This document shows positions 14,332 to 22,795 of a stretch of DNA of 64,000 bases, piece by piece. Numbering within the stretch: position 1 is the stretch's first letter; each line of letters starts with the position of its first letter. Location: positions 1 through 64,000 of the forward strand of contig CBDCTW010000011.1 in assembly GCA_965222425.1 (NCBI GenBank), in the 5' to 3' direction. The position numbers and the translations under genes were made by a program. A model generated the notes under the pieces. That model was not told the DNA's origin. It did no database searches and worked only from the letters and a program-made list of their open reading frames with translations. The DNA is from CBDCNP01 sp965222425 (GTDB lineage: Bacteria > Acidobacteriota > Vicinamibacteria > Marinacidobacterales > DATDRI01).

Positions 14332-15714
14332 ATGGCGAAGAAGCTATTCATCGTAGTCGTCGCGATCCTCGTTGTCGCCGTCGCCATTTTGTTCTTCGTC
14401 GATTTCGATTCTCCCGAGCTCGGGAACGCGGTGCTCGAAAAGGCGAACGAGGCTACCGGTGCCAATCTCTCGGTCGAGAGCTTTCGCCTGAATCTGATCC
14501 GTGGTCTGGAATTGGAAGGGGTCGAATCGACCAGTTCCTTTCCAGGTATCGTCGTGAATGCACGGATCGACAAACTGGTGTTGAGACACCGCCTGCTCCC
14601 ATTGTTGTCCGGACGGGTGGCAGTGGATCGGGTCCTTCTCAGACGCCCCGAAGTGGAGCTGGTCGAACGGCGTGCGAAAAGCAAGAAGAACTCTGGTAAA
14701 CGTGGCAAGCCAAAGAAGAAACGCGAAGCCGAGTCTTCGGATGCAAGCGGTACTGCCGGCCAGCCCCCTGCCAAGGAAGCCGAGAAGAGTGTCGGAGGGC
14801 TCGCTCTCGAGATCTCCGAGATCCGTATCGAGGATGGATCGATCCGCAAGGGATCCGTTTCCCCCTTTTCTGTTGACGGGCTCGACCTGGCACTTCGTGA
14901 TCTATCCTTCAACCCTCGAGCGCTCTCACTCCTTCATGGGATCAGCGCCGTGGGTTCGCTTGGTCTAGACGGGCTCACCGTGGACGAAACGGAGGTGCGT
15001 GAGGTCCGTGGCGAGCTCACGCTCGACCAGGGGCTTCTGGAAGGAAAGGACTTCACTTTCGTCACCGAGCAGGGTACGTTTCACGCCCAATTGAGGGTGG
15101 ACTTCAATCGAATCCCGTTCACGTACACACTCTCGCTACGTGGGGATCCGATCGACGTGAACGCCATTGCTCGATCGAAAGAAGGGGGCTTCGGCGCCGG
15201 ACTCTTCGAGCTCGAAGCGGAGGGCTACGGGACGGGTTCCAAGGACATGAGGGGGAAAGGGGTACTTCACCTCGACGAGGGGAAGCTGCCTTCTACATCG
15301 GTACTGGCGGCGCTGGAAAAGTTGCTGGCGCGCGGCACGTCGCTAGTGGGTTCTCGCTACCAGGCGACCGACGCGGTGTTTCGCATCGAGAAGAATCAGT
15401 TGATACTCGAGCGATTCCGATTGGAGACGCCCCAAGCGAGGCTCGACCTCGAGGGGATAGTCCACCTCGACGGTCCATTGGCTCTAAAACTGGTGCTGCG
15501 GACCCCTCGCCAAGGCCTGGTCATCAAAGAAGTTCCCGACGAGGTGCTCGACGCCCTGACCGACGACGAGGGTTGGGTTGCTATCCCTCTCCGGATCACG
15601 GGAACTCGGGATGAGCCCAAGGTCTTGCCAGACGCGAAATCGCTCTTGACCGGGAGCGGCTCCCAAAAACTCATCGAACGAGGTGTCAAGGAGTTCCTCG
15701 ACAAGAAGTTCTAG
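14332..15714 (+). CDS. AsmA-like inner-membrane-anchored protein
   Basis: AsmA-like proteins span the periplasm and are linked to outer-membrane lipid transport. The 460-aa protein has one N-terminal membrane anchor (KKLFIVVVAILVVAVAILFFV). The typical AsmA start follows, LLEKANEATGANLSVESFRLNLIRGLELEGVESTSS. A charged low-complexity linker comes at about 115-155 (RRAKSKKNSGKRGKPKKKREAE). The beta-rich repeats end in the usual C-terminal region LLARGTSLVGSRYQATDAVFRIEKNQLILERFRLETPQARLDLEGIVHLDGPLALKLVL. ATG 14332 has GGAG two bases upstream. It is divergent from topoisomerase VI and convergent with the first glycosyltransferase; their ends overlap by 4 bp. Confidence 0.8.
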   Translation: MAKKLFIVVVAILVVAVAILFFVDFDSPELGNAVLEKANEATGANLSVESFRLNLIRGLELEGVESTSSFPGIVVNARIDKLVLRHRLLPLLSGRVAVDRVLLRRPEVELVERRAKSKKNSGKRGKPKKKREAESSDASGTAGQPPAKEAEKSVGGLALEISEIRIEDGSIRKGSVSPFSVDGLDLALRDLSFNPRALSLLHGISAVGSLGLDGLTVDETEVREVRGELTLDQGLLEGKDFTFVTEQGTFHAQLRVDFNRIPFTYTLSLRGDPIDVNAIARSKEGGFGAGLFELEAEGYGTGSKDMRGKGVLHLDEGKLPSTSVLAALEKLLARGTSLVGSRYQATDAVFRIEKNQLILERFRLETPQARLDLEGIVHLDGPLALKLVLRTPRQGLVIKEVPDEVLDALTDDEGWVAIPLRITGTRDEPKVLPDAKSLLTGSGSQKLIERGVKEFLDKKF

Positions 15715-16619
15715 TCTTGGTGGGGAGCTCGGTCGCTGGTGGCTACCGGGGGAGGCTGGAACCGCAGAAAAGCGATTTGCTCCGAGAGGAGTCCGAACAA
15801 GAAGAGCACTGCCGAAACGGTGAGAAGTAGCACCGAGGTATCGGTCACGTGCACTTCGGTGATAATGGTGTAGACGAGATACCCAAGACCGAGAACGAAG
15901 AATGTTGCCGCAATAGGGAGGAAGATTCGCAACGGACTGAAGAGTGTAATCATGCGCAGGATGATGACCAAGAACCGCGCACCTTCCCGCCAGGGCCTCA
16001 TCTTGCTGTGAGAGTCGGCGGTGCGTTTCCTGCCCTTGATGGGGACGAAGCGAAGGTTGTATCCGGCTCTTACGAACGCCAGGGTGCTCGTTGTGGGGTA
16101 ACTGAAACCGTTTGGTAGCAGGTGTAAGAATTCTCGCAAGCGATTTCGTCGCGCGGCGCGAAAGCCCGATGTGAGATCCGGGATCTTGCGCCCGCACAGA
16201 TAAGACGCGAGCCGGGCCAACACGAGATTCCCCAGCCCCCGTGAGACGTTGGCCTGGGCACTCCAGTCGCGAGCGCCCACGACCAGATCGTACTCTCCAA
16301 GCGGCTCGATAAGCTTCCGAATGTCTTCTGGGTCGTGTTGGCCATCGCCGTCCATGAGAAGAACCAGCTCACCCTTCGCCTCTCGAATGGCGGACTTCAC
16401 CGCTGCGCCGTTTCCTTTGTTGTACGGGTGACGGATGACCCTTGCGCCGGCTGCCTTTGCCGCTTCGGCCGTACCATCACTGGAACCATCGTCGATGACG
16501 ACGACTTCGAGCCAGTTACCCGCCGCCTTCACTTTTTCGATGAGAGCCCCGATGGCGCCCTGCTCGTTGAAAGCCGGGATCAGAACACTGATCCTCTCGG
16601 GCTCCGCCCTGTCAGTCAT
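15711..16619 (-). CDS. GT2 glycosyltransferase, dolichol-phosphate-mannose-synthase type, with C-terminal membrane helices
   Basis: A family 2 transferase probably loads a sugar on undecaprenyl phosphate or acts on a lipid-linked sugar. Seen: ISVLIPAFNEQGAIGALIEKV, VVVIDDGSSDGTAEAAKAAGARVIRHPYNKGNGAAVKSAIREAKGELVLLMDGDGQHDPEDI (nucleotide-binding Asp and DGD), then DLTSGFRAARRNRLREFL. Two hydrophobic helices follow near residues 230-285. Length is 302 aa. It lies 1 bp downstream of a second GT2 gene on the same strand, so the two are one transcription unit. The exact sugar cannot be read from the sequence. Confidence 0.85.
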   Translation of the reverse strand: MTDRAEPERISVLIPAFNEQGAIGALIEKVKAAGNWLEVVVIDDGSSDGTAEAAKAAGARVIRHPYNKGNGAAVKSAIREAKGELVLLMDGDGQHDPEDIRKLIEPLGEYDLVVGARDWSAQANVSRGLGNLVLARLASYLCGRKIPDLTSGFRAARRNRLREFLHLLPNGFSYPTTSTLAFVRAGYNLRFVPIKGRKRTADSHSKMRPWREGARFLVIILRMITLFSPLRIFLPIAATFFVLGLGYLVYTIITEVHVTDTSVLLLTVSAVLFLFGLLSEQIAFLRFQPPPVATSDRAPHQD

Positions 16620-16620
16620 G

Positions 16621-17616
16621 TCAGTTGCTTTTCCTCGTGGCGTGCTCGGGCGCGGAGGATTTCTCGGCGTTGGCGGAAGCCACTTGGTCTTCCAGGCGGC
16701 GTTGGCGATAGAGGACCTCTTCGAGGAGCCGTCTCACCGAGCCCATGATGTCCGCGACGAGGCCGATGAGGACGATCTGAAAACCGACGATCAGCAAGAC
16801 CCCCGCGGCGATCACCGACTGCACGTGACCGCGACCCTCTCCGATCCAAACGAAGTAGCCATAGCGAGCAGAAAGGAGCAGGCCGGCGGCCAAGAAAACC
16901 GCACCGATGTAGCTGAAGATCTTGAGCGGCTCGTACATCGCGTAGATCCGCACGATGGTCGCGGCGGAGCGCTTGACGTAGTTCCAATTATTGGAGATGA
17001 GTCGACTGGGTCGCGTTGGTCGCGGCGTAATGGGTATCTGCGCGATGGCCATTCGTTTTTTGCCCGCTTGAATGATGGTCTCGAGCGTGTAGGTGTAATC
17101 GGAAATCACGTTCAGTCGCTGCGCCGCATTTCGGGAGAAGGCTCGGAACCCGCTCGTCGTGTCGGTAACTTTGGTGCCCGATACTTGCCGCACCACCCAG
17201 CTGCCGATGGCTTGGAGTTTCTTCTTGGTGAAGGAGAAGTGGTCTACGCTTCCTACTTGGCGGTCTCCGATAACCATTTCCGCCCGGCCTTCGAGAATGG
17301 GCGCGATCAACCTCGGGATCTCGGCGCCCGGGTACTGATTGTCTCCATCGGTATTGACGATGATGTCCGCTCCCAAGCGGAGGGAGGTATCGATTCCGGC
17401 CTTGAAGGTGGCGGCGAGGCCTCGGGTTCGCTCGAAGTGTAAGACGTGGTCTGCGCCATGCTGCGTGGCGACTTCCGGCGAGCCGTCGGTGGAGCCGTCG
17501 TCGACGAGCAGGATTTTGACCTCATCCACTCCGTCGATGCGCCGCGGAATCTCGGCGAGGGTCATGGGAAGCGAGTCGGCTTCGTTCAGGCACGGGATTT
17601 GGACGATTAGCTTCAT
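16621..17616 (-). CDS. GT2 glycosyltransferase with two C-terminal membrane helices
   Basis: This 331-aa protein has the GT-A fold: LIVQIPCLNEADSLPMTLAEIP, VKILLVDDGSTDGSPEVA, GLAATFKAGIDTSLRLGADIIVNTDGDNQYPGAEIPRLIAPIL, and TDTTSGFRAFSRNAAQRLN. Two membrane helices follow around 235-300 (IFSYIGAVFLAAGLLLSARY, VIAAGVLLIVGFQIVLIGLVADIMGSVRRLLEEVLYRQRR). The overall design matches bacterial polyprenyl-phosphate sugar transferases. It shares an arrangement with its downstream neighbour, from which it differs in the C-terminal half. The YchF-like gene lies 15 bp upstream, so it may be in the same operon. Substrate unknown. Confidence 0.85.
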   Translation of the reverse strand: MKLIVQIPCLNEADSLPMTLAEIPRRIDGVDEVKILLVDDGSTDGSPEVATQHGADHVLHFERTRGLAATFKAGIDTSLRLGADIIVNTDGDNQYPGAEIPRLIAPILEGRAEMVIGDRQVGSVDHFSFTKKKLQAIGSWVVRQVSGTKVTDTTSGFRAFSRNAAQRLNVISDYTYTLETIIQAGKKRMAIAQIPITPRPTRPSRLISNNWNYVKRSAATIVRIYAMYEPLKIFSYIGAVFLAAGLLLSARYGYFVWIGEGRGHVQSVIAAGVLLIVGFQIVLIGLVADIMGSVRRLLEEVLYRQRRLEDQVASANAEKSSAPEHATRKSN

Positions 17617-17631
17617 GATGGTTCTACTAAT

Positions 17632-18693
17632 CTACACGTTGAAGCGGAAGATGACCACATCGCCGTCCGCCAACGGATAGTCTTTGCCTTCCAATCGGAG
17701 GGTCCCTTTGTCCCGGCACGCGTTCCAGGTGCCTGCTTCCGCCAGTACTTCGTAGGCTATGACCTCGGCCCGGATGAAGCCTCGCTCCATGTCGCTATGG
17801 ATCGCGCCCGCTGCCGCCGCCGCGGGTGTGCCGCGGGCAATGACCCACGCTTGCGACTCTTTTTCACTGGTCGTGTAAAAGGTGATCATTCCCAGCAGCT
17901 CGAAGGCGGCCGACACGATCCGCTGGATCGGGTCCTCGGCCAATCCCCAGCTCTCGCGGAAAGCTCGCGCATCCTCGGGAGAGAGCTCTGCCATCTCTGC
18001 TTCGATCTTTGCCGAGGCATAGGCCAAGCGAACCTCGGGCGCTTCTACCCAGCGACTGAGCCCCAGTTTTTCAGGCAACTCGTCCCGCGCCGCAGCGTCG
18101 TCCTCACCGCCGTTCAAGAGCAGCAGAAGTGGTTTTGCGGTGAGCAACGCATAGCCACGTAATCGAGTCTGATCCTCTTCGGAAAGAATGCCCCGTAAAG
18201 GAGTGCCATCTGCCAGACTCGTCCTCGCGCGCTCGAGGGCTTCCTGCTCCTGCCGATCGACTTTCTTCCCTTTCCCAAAATCGGATTGCAGTCGCTCCAG
18301 TCTCTTCTCCACCAATGCCAAATCGGCGAGCGTGAGCTCGAGCTCCACCATTTCGATATCGCGAGCCGGGTCCACCGAACCTTCGAGGTGAGCCACGGAC
18401 GGGTCCTCGAAGGCGCGAACGACGTGAACCAGCACATCGACCGAGCGTAAAGCGGGTAGGTCTAGCTTTTCCTGTGATTCGCCTTTGACCAGGCCAGGAA
18501 TCAATAAAAATTGGATCGTCGCCGGCGTGATCTTCCGAGAGTTATGGAGCCGGTTCAGCTCATCGAGCCGCTCATCGGGGATCTTGAGAACCCCGAGCTG
18601 GGCCTCCCGACCCGAGCCGCCCGCCACCTGCGTCAGGAGGGAGAAGAGGGTTCGACGGCCGGAGCCCGCAAGACCGAGAATACCCGCTTTCAT
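17632..18693 (-). CDS. YchF/Obg-like GTPase relative with degenerate P-loop
   Basis: The fold is that of YchF: an N-terminal G domain with a helical insert (VEKRLERLQSDFGKGKKVDRQEQEAL), and a C-terminal TGS-like domain (ITFYTTSEKESQAWVIARGTPAAAAAGAIHSDMERGFIRAEVIAYEVLAEAG...GKDYPLADGDVVIFRFNV). The P-loop is broken. Where YchF has GLPNVGKST this reads GLAGSGRRT (7-15), so both the phosphate-binding Lys and the next Ser/Thr are Arg. It lacks the first sequence-specific loop of true YchF and has 353 aa against about 363. It is probably a diverged paralogue that no longer binds nucleotide in the usual way. Start ATG 18693. Confidence 0.75.
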   Translation of the reverse strand: MKAGILGLAGSGRRTLFSLLTQVAGGSGREAQLGVLKIPDERLDELNRLHNSRKITPATIQFLLIPGLVKGESQEKLDLPALRSVDVLVHVVRAFEDPSVAHLEGSVDPARDIEMVELELTLADLALVEKRLERLQSDFGKGKKVDRQEQEALERARTSLADGTPLRGILSEEDQTRLRGYALLTAKPLLLLLNGGEDDAAARDELPEKLGLSRWVEAPEVRLAYASAKIEAEMAELSPEDARAFRESWGLAEDPIQRIVSAAFELLGMITFYTTSEKESQAWVIARGTPAAAAAGAIHSDMERGFIRAEVIAYEVLAEAGTWNACRDKGTLRLEGKDYPLADGDVVIFRFNV

Positions 18694-18715
18694 GAGGGAG
18701 AATCTTACTATGAGC

Positions 18716-18800
18716 CCTCAGCCAGCGCGCAGTCGCTTGCCGACGGAGCGCGAGGTCCGGGGTTCAGATCGTGCCGGCCGCCAAAACAGGTCAGTGCTGC
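18716..18800 (+). repeat. Second locus of the dispersed repeat, before mraZ
   Basis: This stretch resembles the first unit of the repeats at 981-1062 in the same orientation. Both have CGCTTGCCG, then after about 25 bp TTCAGATC or GTCAGATC and TGCCGGCCGCCAAA. About three quarters of 80 positions match by eye. The rest of the 360-bp gap up to mraZ holds G7C4 (near 18,821-18,831) and C8 (near 18,859-18,866) runs and the mraZ promoter; I see no gene in it. Confidence 0.55.
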
Positions 18801-18920
18801 TATCGACTTCGCCGGGCGGCGGGGGGGCCCCAGACCACTAATAGATTTTCCCGAGCTGCCCCCCCCAACACTTTGTCGTAGGGAATTCCCCATATCGCTG
18901 TAACCCCTTGTAATTAAAGC

Positions 18921-18950
18921 TTGACAAGACAGGTGTGCCTAGCTTACGAT
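18921..18950 (+). promoter_or_regulatory. Promoter of the dcw cluster
   Basis: A perfect -35 TTGACA (18921-18926), an 18-bp spacer and TACGAT (18945-18950, four of six bases of the -10) lie about 100 bp before the mraZ start. It is the only good sigma-70 type signal in the gap, and three 10-bp repeats begin immediately after it. Confidence 0.6.
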
Positions 18951-18952
18951 TT

Positions 18953-18982
18953 CGAGTGGAGTAAAGTAGAGTAAAGTGGTCT
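18953..18982 (+). promoter_or_regulatory. Three 10-bp direct repeats, probable MraZ operator
   Basis: CGAGTGGAGT, AAAGTAGAGT and AAAGTGGTCT follow each other without gaps directly downstream of the -10, in the start-site region. MraZ proteins bind short direct repeats with a 10-bp period before their own gene (TGGGN repeats in Escherichia coli, AAAGTG-type boxes in mycoplasmas, from memory). Position, period and core fit autoregulation of the dcw cluster. Confidence 0.55.
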
Positions 18983-19053
18983 AGAGGTCTCTATCTGGTC
19001 AAGATTGTACTCCGATTCTTGGCAGAATGTAACCTCGGTATTGGGAGGTCTCG

Positions 19054-19494
19054 GTGCTTCGGGGAAATCATCCGGCCCGTGTCGATGACAAGGGTCGGAT
19101 AAAGATACCCAACGGGTTTCTTCAGCTTCTGGAGGCGAACTTCGGGGTAGAGGTGTTTATCACCAGCCTCAGAGGCGACCATGTGCGCGTATATCCCATG
19201 GAAGTGTGGATCGAACTGGAGCGAAAGCTGGAAGCGATACCCGGATCGCACCCTTCGAAGGCGCGCTTCCTCGATCGCGTACATTTTTTCGGACAGGCGA
19301 CGTCACGAGACAGGCAAGGCAGACTGCTTATCCCAGCCCTATTGCGGGAGACGGCCGACATGAAGGGCCCGGTCGACGTGCTGGGCAAGTACAACCTTCT
19401 CGAGATTTGGAACCACGAGCGGCTCTTGGAAAAGATGAAGAACGACCCGCTGACGGAAGACGACGGCCATCGATTGGCGGAGTTCGGAATCTAG
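19054..19494 (+). CDS. mraZ: Transcriptional regulator MraZ
   Basis: MraZ is an AbrB-fold ring-forming DNA-binding protein that controls the dcw cluster it heads. The 146-aa protein has both SpoVT-AbrB halves: LRGNHPARVDDKGRIKIPNGFLQLLEANFG...VRVYPMEVWIELERKLEAIP, and FFGQATSRDRQGRLLIPALLRETADMKGPVDVLGKYNLLEIWNHERL. The DxxGR motifs in each half are the family signature. The start is GTG 19054, with GGGAGG (19043-19048) five bases upstream. rsmH begins immediately after the stop. Confidence 0.95.
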   Translation: MLRGNHPARVDDKGRIKIPNGFLQLLEANFGVEVFITSLRGDHVRVYPMEVWIELERKLEAIPGSHPSKARFLDRVHFFGQATSRDRQGRLLIPALLRETADMKGPVDVLGKYNLLEIWNHERLLEKMKNDPLTEDDGHRLAEFGI

Positions 19495-20412
19495 ATGCTC
19501 TTAGTGCAAGAGGAGAGGGAGGTGAGGCCCTTGGAGTATCCACATCGACCGGTACTCGTGGAGGAGGTGCTTCGGCAGCTCGAGCCTCGGCCGGCCGGTG
19601 TCGTCGTCGATGCGACGCTCGGCGCAGGGGGCCACGCGGAAGCGATCCTGGAAGCGTCTTCGCCATCGGGCCGGTTGCTGGGACTGGATCGCGACGAAGG
19701 GGCCCTAGCCGTAGCGCGCGAGCGACTGAATCGTTTCGGCGATCGGGTTCGGTTATGTCAGGGTTCGTTTGCCGACCTGTCCGAACATCTCGATCGAGAA
19801 GGTTTCACAAAGGTGAACGGCGTCGTAGCCGATCTCGGTCTTTCCAGCGCCCAGCTCGATGACGGCGAGCGTGGTTTCGCTTTCTCCGCGGAGGGTCCGC
19901 TCGACATGAGGTTCGATCGGAGCGCGGGACAAACCGCGGCCGAGCTCATCAACCGACTTGACGAGAAAGATCTCGCCGACGTCATTTTCAATTTCGGAGA
20001 GGAACGGAAGTCACGTGCCATCGCACGTCGTATCGTTCAGCGGCGACCGATCGATACCACTTCCGAACTGCGTCGGGCGGTGCATTCTGTTCTCGGTCCG
20101 GCACGGCGCGGCGGCATCGACCCCGCGACACGCACTTTCCAGGCCCTCCGCATCGCGGTCAACCACGAGTTAGAGACGCTCGATGCTTTCCTCGAGAACG
20201 CGGCGGAGCGACTCGCGCCGGGCGGCCGCTTGGTAGTTATCTCCTACCATTCGCTCGAAGACCGAGCGGTGAAGTGGGCATTCAGAGAGAAGAAAGACTC
20301 CGAGAGCTTTCGCGTGCTAACTCGTAAACCTGTTCGTGCCGGCGAGGACGAAATTGCGGAGAACCGCCGAGCACGGAGCGCGAAGCTTCGAGCGCTCGAG
20401 AGAGTGTCTTGA
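19495..20412 (+). CDS. rsmH: 16S rRNA (cytosine-1402-N4) methyltransferase
   Basis: RsmH (MraW) methylates N4 of C1402 in the ribosomal P site using S-adenosylmethionine. Seen: HRPVLVEEVLRQLEPRPAGVVVDATLGAGGHAEAIL, GLDRDEGAL, GVVADLGLSSAQLDDGERGFAFSAEGPLDMRFD, and the C-terminal VISYHSLEDRAVKWAFREK. ATG 19495 directly abuts the mraZ stop. GTG 19522 or TTG 19531 (MEYPHRPVL) may be the true start, because AGAGGGAGG at 19512-19520 would serve TTG 19531 best and most homologues begin near the HxPV motif. The rest of the family length is normal. Confidence 0.94.
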   Translation: MLLVQEEREVRPLEYPHRPVLVEEVLRQLEPRPAGVVVDATLGAGGHAEAILEASSPSGRLLGLDRDEGALAVARERLNRFGDRVRLCQGSFADLSEHLDREGFTKVNGVVADLGLSSAQLDDGERGFAFSAEGPLDMRFDRSAGQTAAELINRLDEKDLADVIFNFGEERKSRAIARRIVQRRPIDTTSELRRAVHSVLGPARRGGIDPATRTFQALRIAVNHELETLDAFLENAAERLAPGGRLVVISYHSLEDRAVKWAFREKKDSESFRVLTRKPVRAGEDEIAENRRARSAKLRALERVS

Positions 20413-20413
20413 A

Positions 20414-20788
20414 ATGACCAATCGTCGTTATCAAGTCAGTCGGCGGGTAGCCAATGAGCAGCTGGTGCGGCAGGTCGACCGGGAACGCAACAAACAACTC
20501 GTGATGGTTGCCATCACCGGACTTTTTTGGGCCGCCGCCGTCCTGGCATACGGTTGGCAGCATTTCGAGATGATTCGAAGCGGTTACCGGGTGGAAGAGC
20601 AAAAGGGGGAGCGGAAGTACCTCATCAAGATTCAGCGACAACTGGCCCTCGAAAGGGCATCGCTGGCCTCACCGGATCGCATCGAGACGATCGCGACTCG
20701 CGAGCTAGGGATGGTGCCGCCATCGGACAAACAAGTCGTGGTCATCGAGCCTTACCACGTTAGAGAACATCGTAGGTTCGAGGATTAG
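20414..20788 (+). CDS. ftsL: Cell division protein FtsL
   Basis: The small bitopic protein (124 aa) lies between rsmH and ftsI, the fixed place of ftsL. It has a charged cytoplasmic N-terminus, one membrane helix (VMVAITGLFWAAAVLAYGW), and then a periplasmic coiled coil (RVEEQKGERKYLIKIQRQLALERASLASPDRIETIATRELGMVPPSDKQVVVI). The ending RIETIATRELGMVPP is a recognisable FtsL signature despite low conservation. FtsL recruits and activates FtsWI with FtsB and FtsQ. ATG 20414 follows the rsmH stop by one base. Confidence 0.85.
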   Translation: MTNRRYQVSRRVANEQLVRQVDRERNKQLVMVAITGLFWAAAVLAYGWQHFEMIRSGYRVEEQKGERKYLIKIQRQLALERASLASPDRIETIATRELGMVPPSDKQVVVIEPYHVREHRRFED

Positions 20789-20791
20789 AAT

Positions 20792-22795
20792 TTGGACCGT
20801 AACCGAAATCTGGCTCGTGCTCGCTTCAGGGTCACGCTGCTCGCTCTTCTGAGCACACTATGGATGAGCGGGCTCGTTGGTCGGTTGGTGTACTTGCAGA
20901 TCTTTGCGCGCTCGAGACTTCAGGAGCGAGCTGAGATTCAGCAGCAGGACACGATGAAAATCGATCCCACGCGGGGAACGATCTATGACCGCAATGGGCG
21001 GCAACTCGCGGTGAGTGTGGATGTGGAGTCGGTTTACTCGGTACCACGAGCGATCGAAGATCCAGAGGCTACCGCGAACCAATTGGGAAGCTGTTTGAAC
21101 GTGGATGTCGAAGAGCTCTCCGCTCGTCTGACAAGCGACAAGCGTTTCCTCTGGATCAATCGAAAGGTGGATCCGGCCACTGCCGACTGCGTTCGTGGAC
21201 TCGGTCTTTCGGGCGTGAACTTCCTTCCCGAGATTCGCCGCTTCTACCCAAAGCGGCGTGTCGCGGCCCACGTTTTGGGTTACGTGGGAATGGACAACGA
21301 AGGCATGAGCGGGGTCGAGTACGTCTTCGAGAAGGAGATTCGAGGAGAGGACGGTCAGCAAATCGTTTGGAGCGATGCACGAAACCGCCCCGCCGCCAGC
21401 CGAGTGGAGAAGCGCCCCCAGCCGGGTCGAGACATTTATCTGACCATCGATGAAACGCTCCAGTACATGGCCGAGACCGAGATGGAAGCAGCGGTCCGTG
21501 AGAGTGGGGCCAAGGGCGGTTTGGCTATTCTCTTGCGTCCCGAGACCGGTGAAATCCTCGCGATGGCCGGTGTGCCGGGTTTCAATCCGAATCGCTATGG
21601 AGATTTTCATCCGAGCACTTGGCGTAATCGTTCGGTGACTGACGCCTATGAGCCCGGGTCTACCTTTAAGATCTTCACCGCCGCCGCCGCCCTCGAGGAA
21701 GGCGTCGTGACCGAGGATGAACGGATCGATTGTGGGCGGGGAGTGATCGAAGTCGGCGGACGCCTCATTCGCGACCATCATCTGTTCGACGTTCTCACTT
21801 TCCGTGAGGTCCTCGAACGGTCGAGCAACGTCGGGATGATTCGGATCGGTCAGCGCTTGGGGCCGGAGAGGCTGGAAGCGTATGTGCGAGCTTTCGGTTT
21901 CGGCGAAACGACCGGCGTGGGACTTTCAGCGGAGAGTCGGGGAATTCTTCACGGCGTCACCGAGTGGAGGCCGGCCACGCTTGCGGCCATCTCGTTCGGG
22001 CAGGAGATCGCGGTGACACCTCTTCAGATGGTGACTGCGGTCAACGTGTTAGCGGCCTCCGGTTACTTGATGCGCCCCATTCTGGTCAAGGAGATTGGCT
22101 CGCCTCGCAACGAAGCGTTAATTAGCACATCTCCTTCTCCGCTGCGGCGGGTCGTTAGCATGGAGACCGCGGCCCGACTTAAGGACATCTTGGTTGGAGT
22201 GGTCGAGCGAGGCACGGGGAAGCGCGCAGCCATTCCTGGCTACACCGTAGCGGGCAAGACGGGAACCGCTCAGAAAGCCGCGCCGCAGGGAGGGTATTCG
22301 AAGACAGATTTTGTCTCCTCTTTTGTGGGGTTCGCTCCGGCTGGCGCCCCCGAGATCACCGCACTCGTTCTACTGGACTCACCAATCGGAGATCATTCAG
22401 GGGGCCGAGCCGCGGGTGTCTTCGCGCGCATCTTGGAGAGAAGCCTTCGTTATTTGGGTGTTCCGCCGGATGTGTCGAGGGAGGGAGGTGCCCGTTCGAT
22501 CAAGTTGGCCTCGCGTTGGCCGCGGCAGGAACCGCTGGAAAAAACAAATGGTGCAAATGCGTCGCCTTCCATCCCCGTGGCTCGGGCCGCGTTTGGGCCG
22601 CGCGTGTCGGCGAAGGCACGGATGCCCTCCCTCGAGGGACTTCCGGCTCGTGACGCGGTGGCTCGCCTGATCACCGCCAATCTGTCTCCTGATCTCCTGG
22701 GCTCGGGGTGGGTCATCGATCAGGATCCTCCGGCCGGATCACCGGTGGATCCAGGCGCGCGCTGTCTCGTGTTTCTCGGAGGCCGCGCCCCATGA
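20792..22795 (+). CDS. ftsI: Division transpeptidase FtsI (PBP3) with a C-terminal PASTA domain
   Basis: FtsI cross-links septal peptidoglycan. The 667-aa protein has an N-terminal membrane anchor (FRVTLLALLSTLWMSGLVGRLVYLQ), the pedestal domain with RGTIYDRNGRQLAVS, and the transpeptidase domain. The catalytic motifs are STFK (Ser290), SSN in LERSSNVGMIRIG, and KTG in VAGKTGTAQKA. A single PASTA domain follows at about 605-667 (MPSLEGLPARDAVARLITANLSPDLLGSGWVIDQDPPAGSPVDPG), as in spore-forming and some other bacteria but not in proteobacterial PBP3. The start is TTG 20792, three bases after ftsL. The end overlaps murE as ATGA. Confidence 0.95.
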   Translation: MDRNRNLARARFRVTLLALLSTLWMSGLVGRLVYLQIFARSRLQERAEIQQQDTMKIDPTRGTIYDRNGRQLAVSVDVESVYSVPRAIEDPEATANQLGSCLNVDVEELSARLTSDKRFLWINRKVDPATADCVRGLGLSGVNFLPEIRRFYPKRRVAAHVLGYVGMDNEGMSGVEYVFEKEIRGEDGQQIVWSDARNRPAASRVEKRPQPGRDIYLTIDETLQYMAETEMEAAVRESGAKGGLAILLRPETGEILAMAGVPGFNPNRYGDFHPSTWRNRSVTDAYEPGSTFKIFTAAAALEEGVVTEDERIDCGRGVIEVGGRLIRDHHLFDVLTFREVLERSSNVGMIRIGQRLGPERLEAYVRAFGFGETTGVGLSAESRGILHGVTEWRPATLAAISFGQEIAVTPLQMVTAVNVLAASGYLMRPILVKEIGSPRNEALISTSPSPLRRVVSMETAARLKDILVGVVERGTGKRAAIPGYTVAGKTGTAQKAAPQGGYSKTDFVSSFVGFAPAGAPEITALVLLDSPIGDHSGGRAAGVFARILERSLRYLGVPPDVSREGGARSIKLASRWPRQEPLEKTNGANASPSIPVARAAFGPRVSAKARMPSLEGLPARDAVARLITANLSPDLLGSGWVIDQDPPAGSPVDPGARCLVFLGGRAP

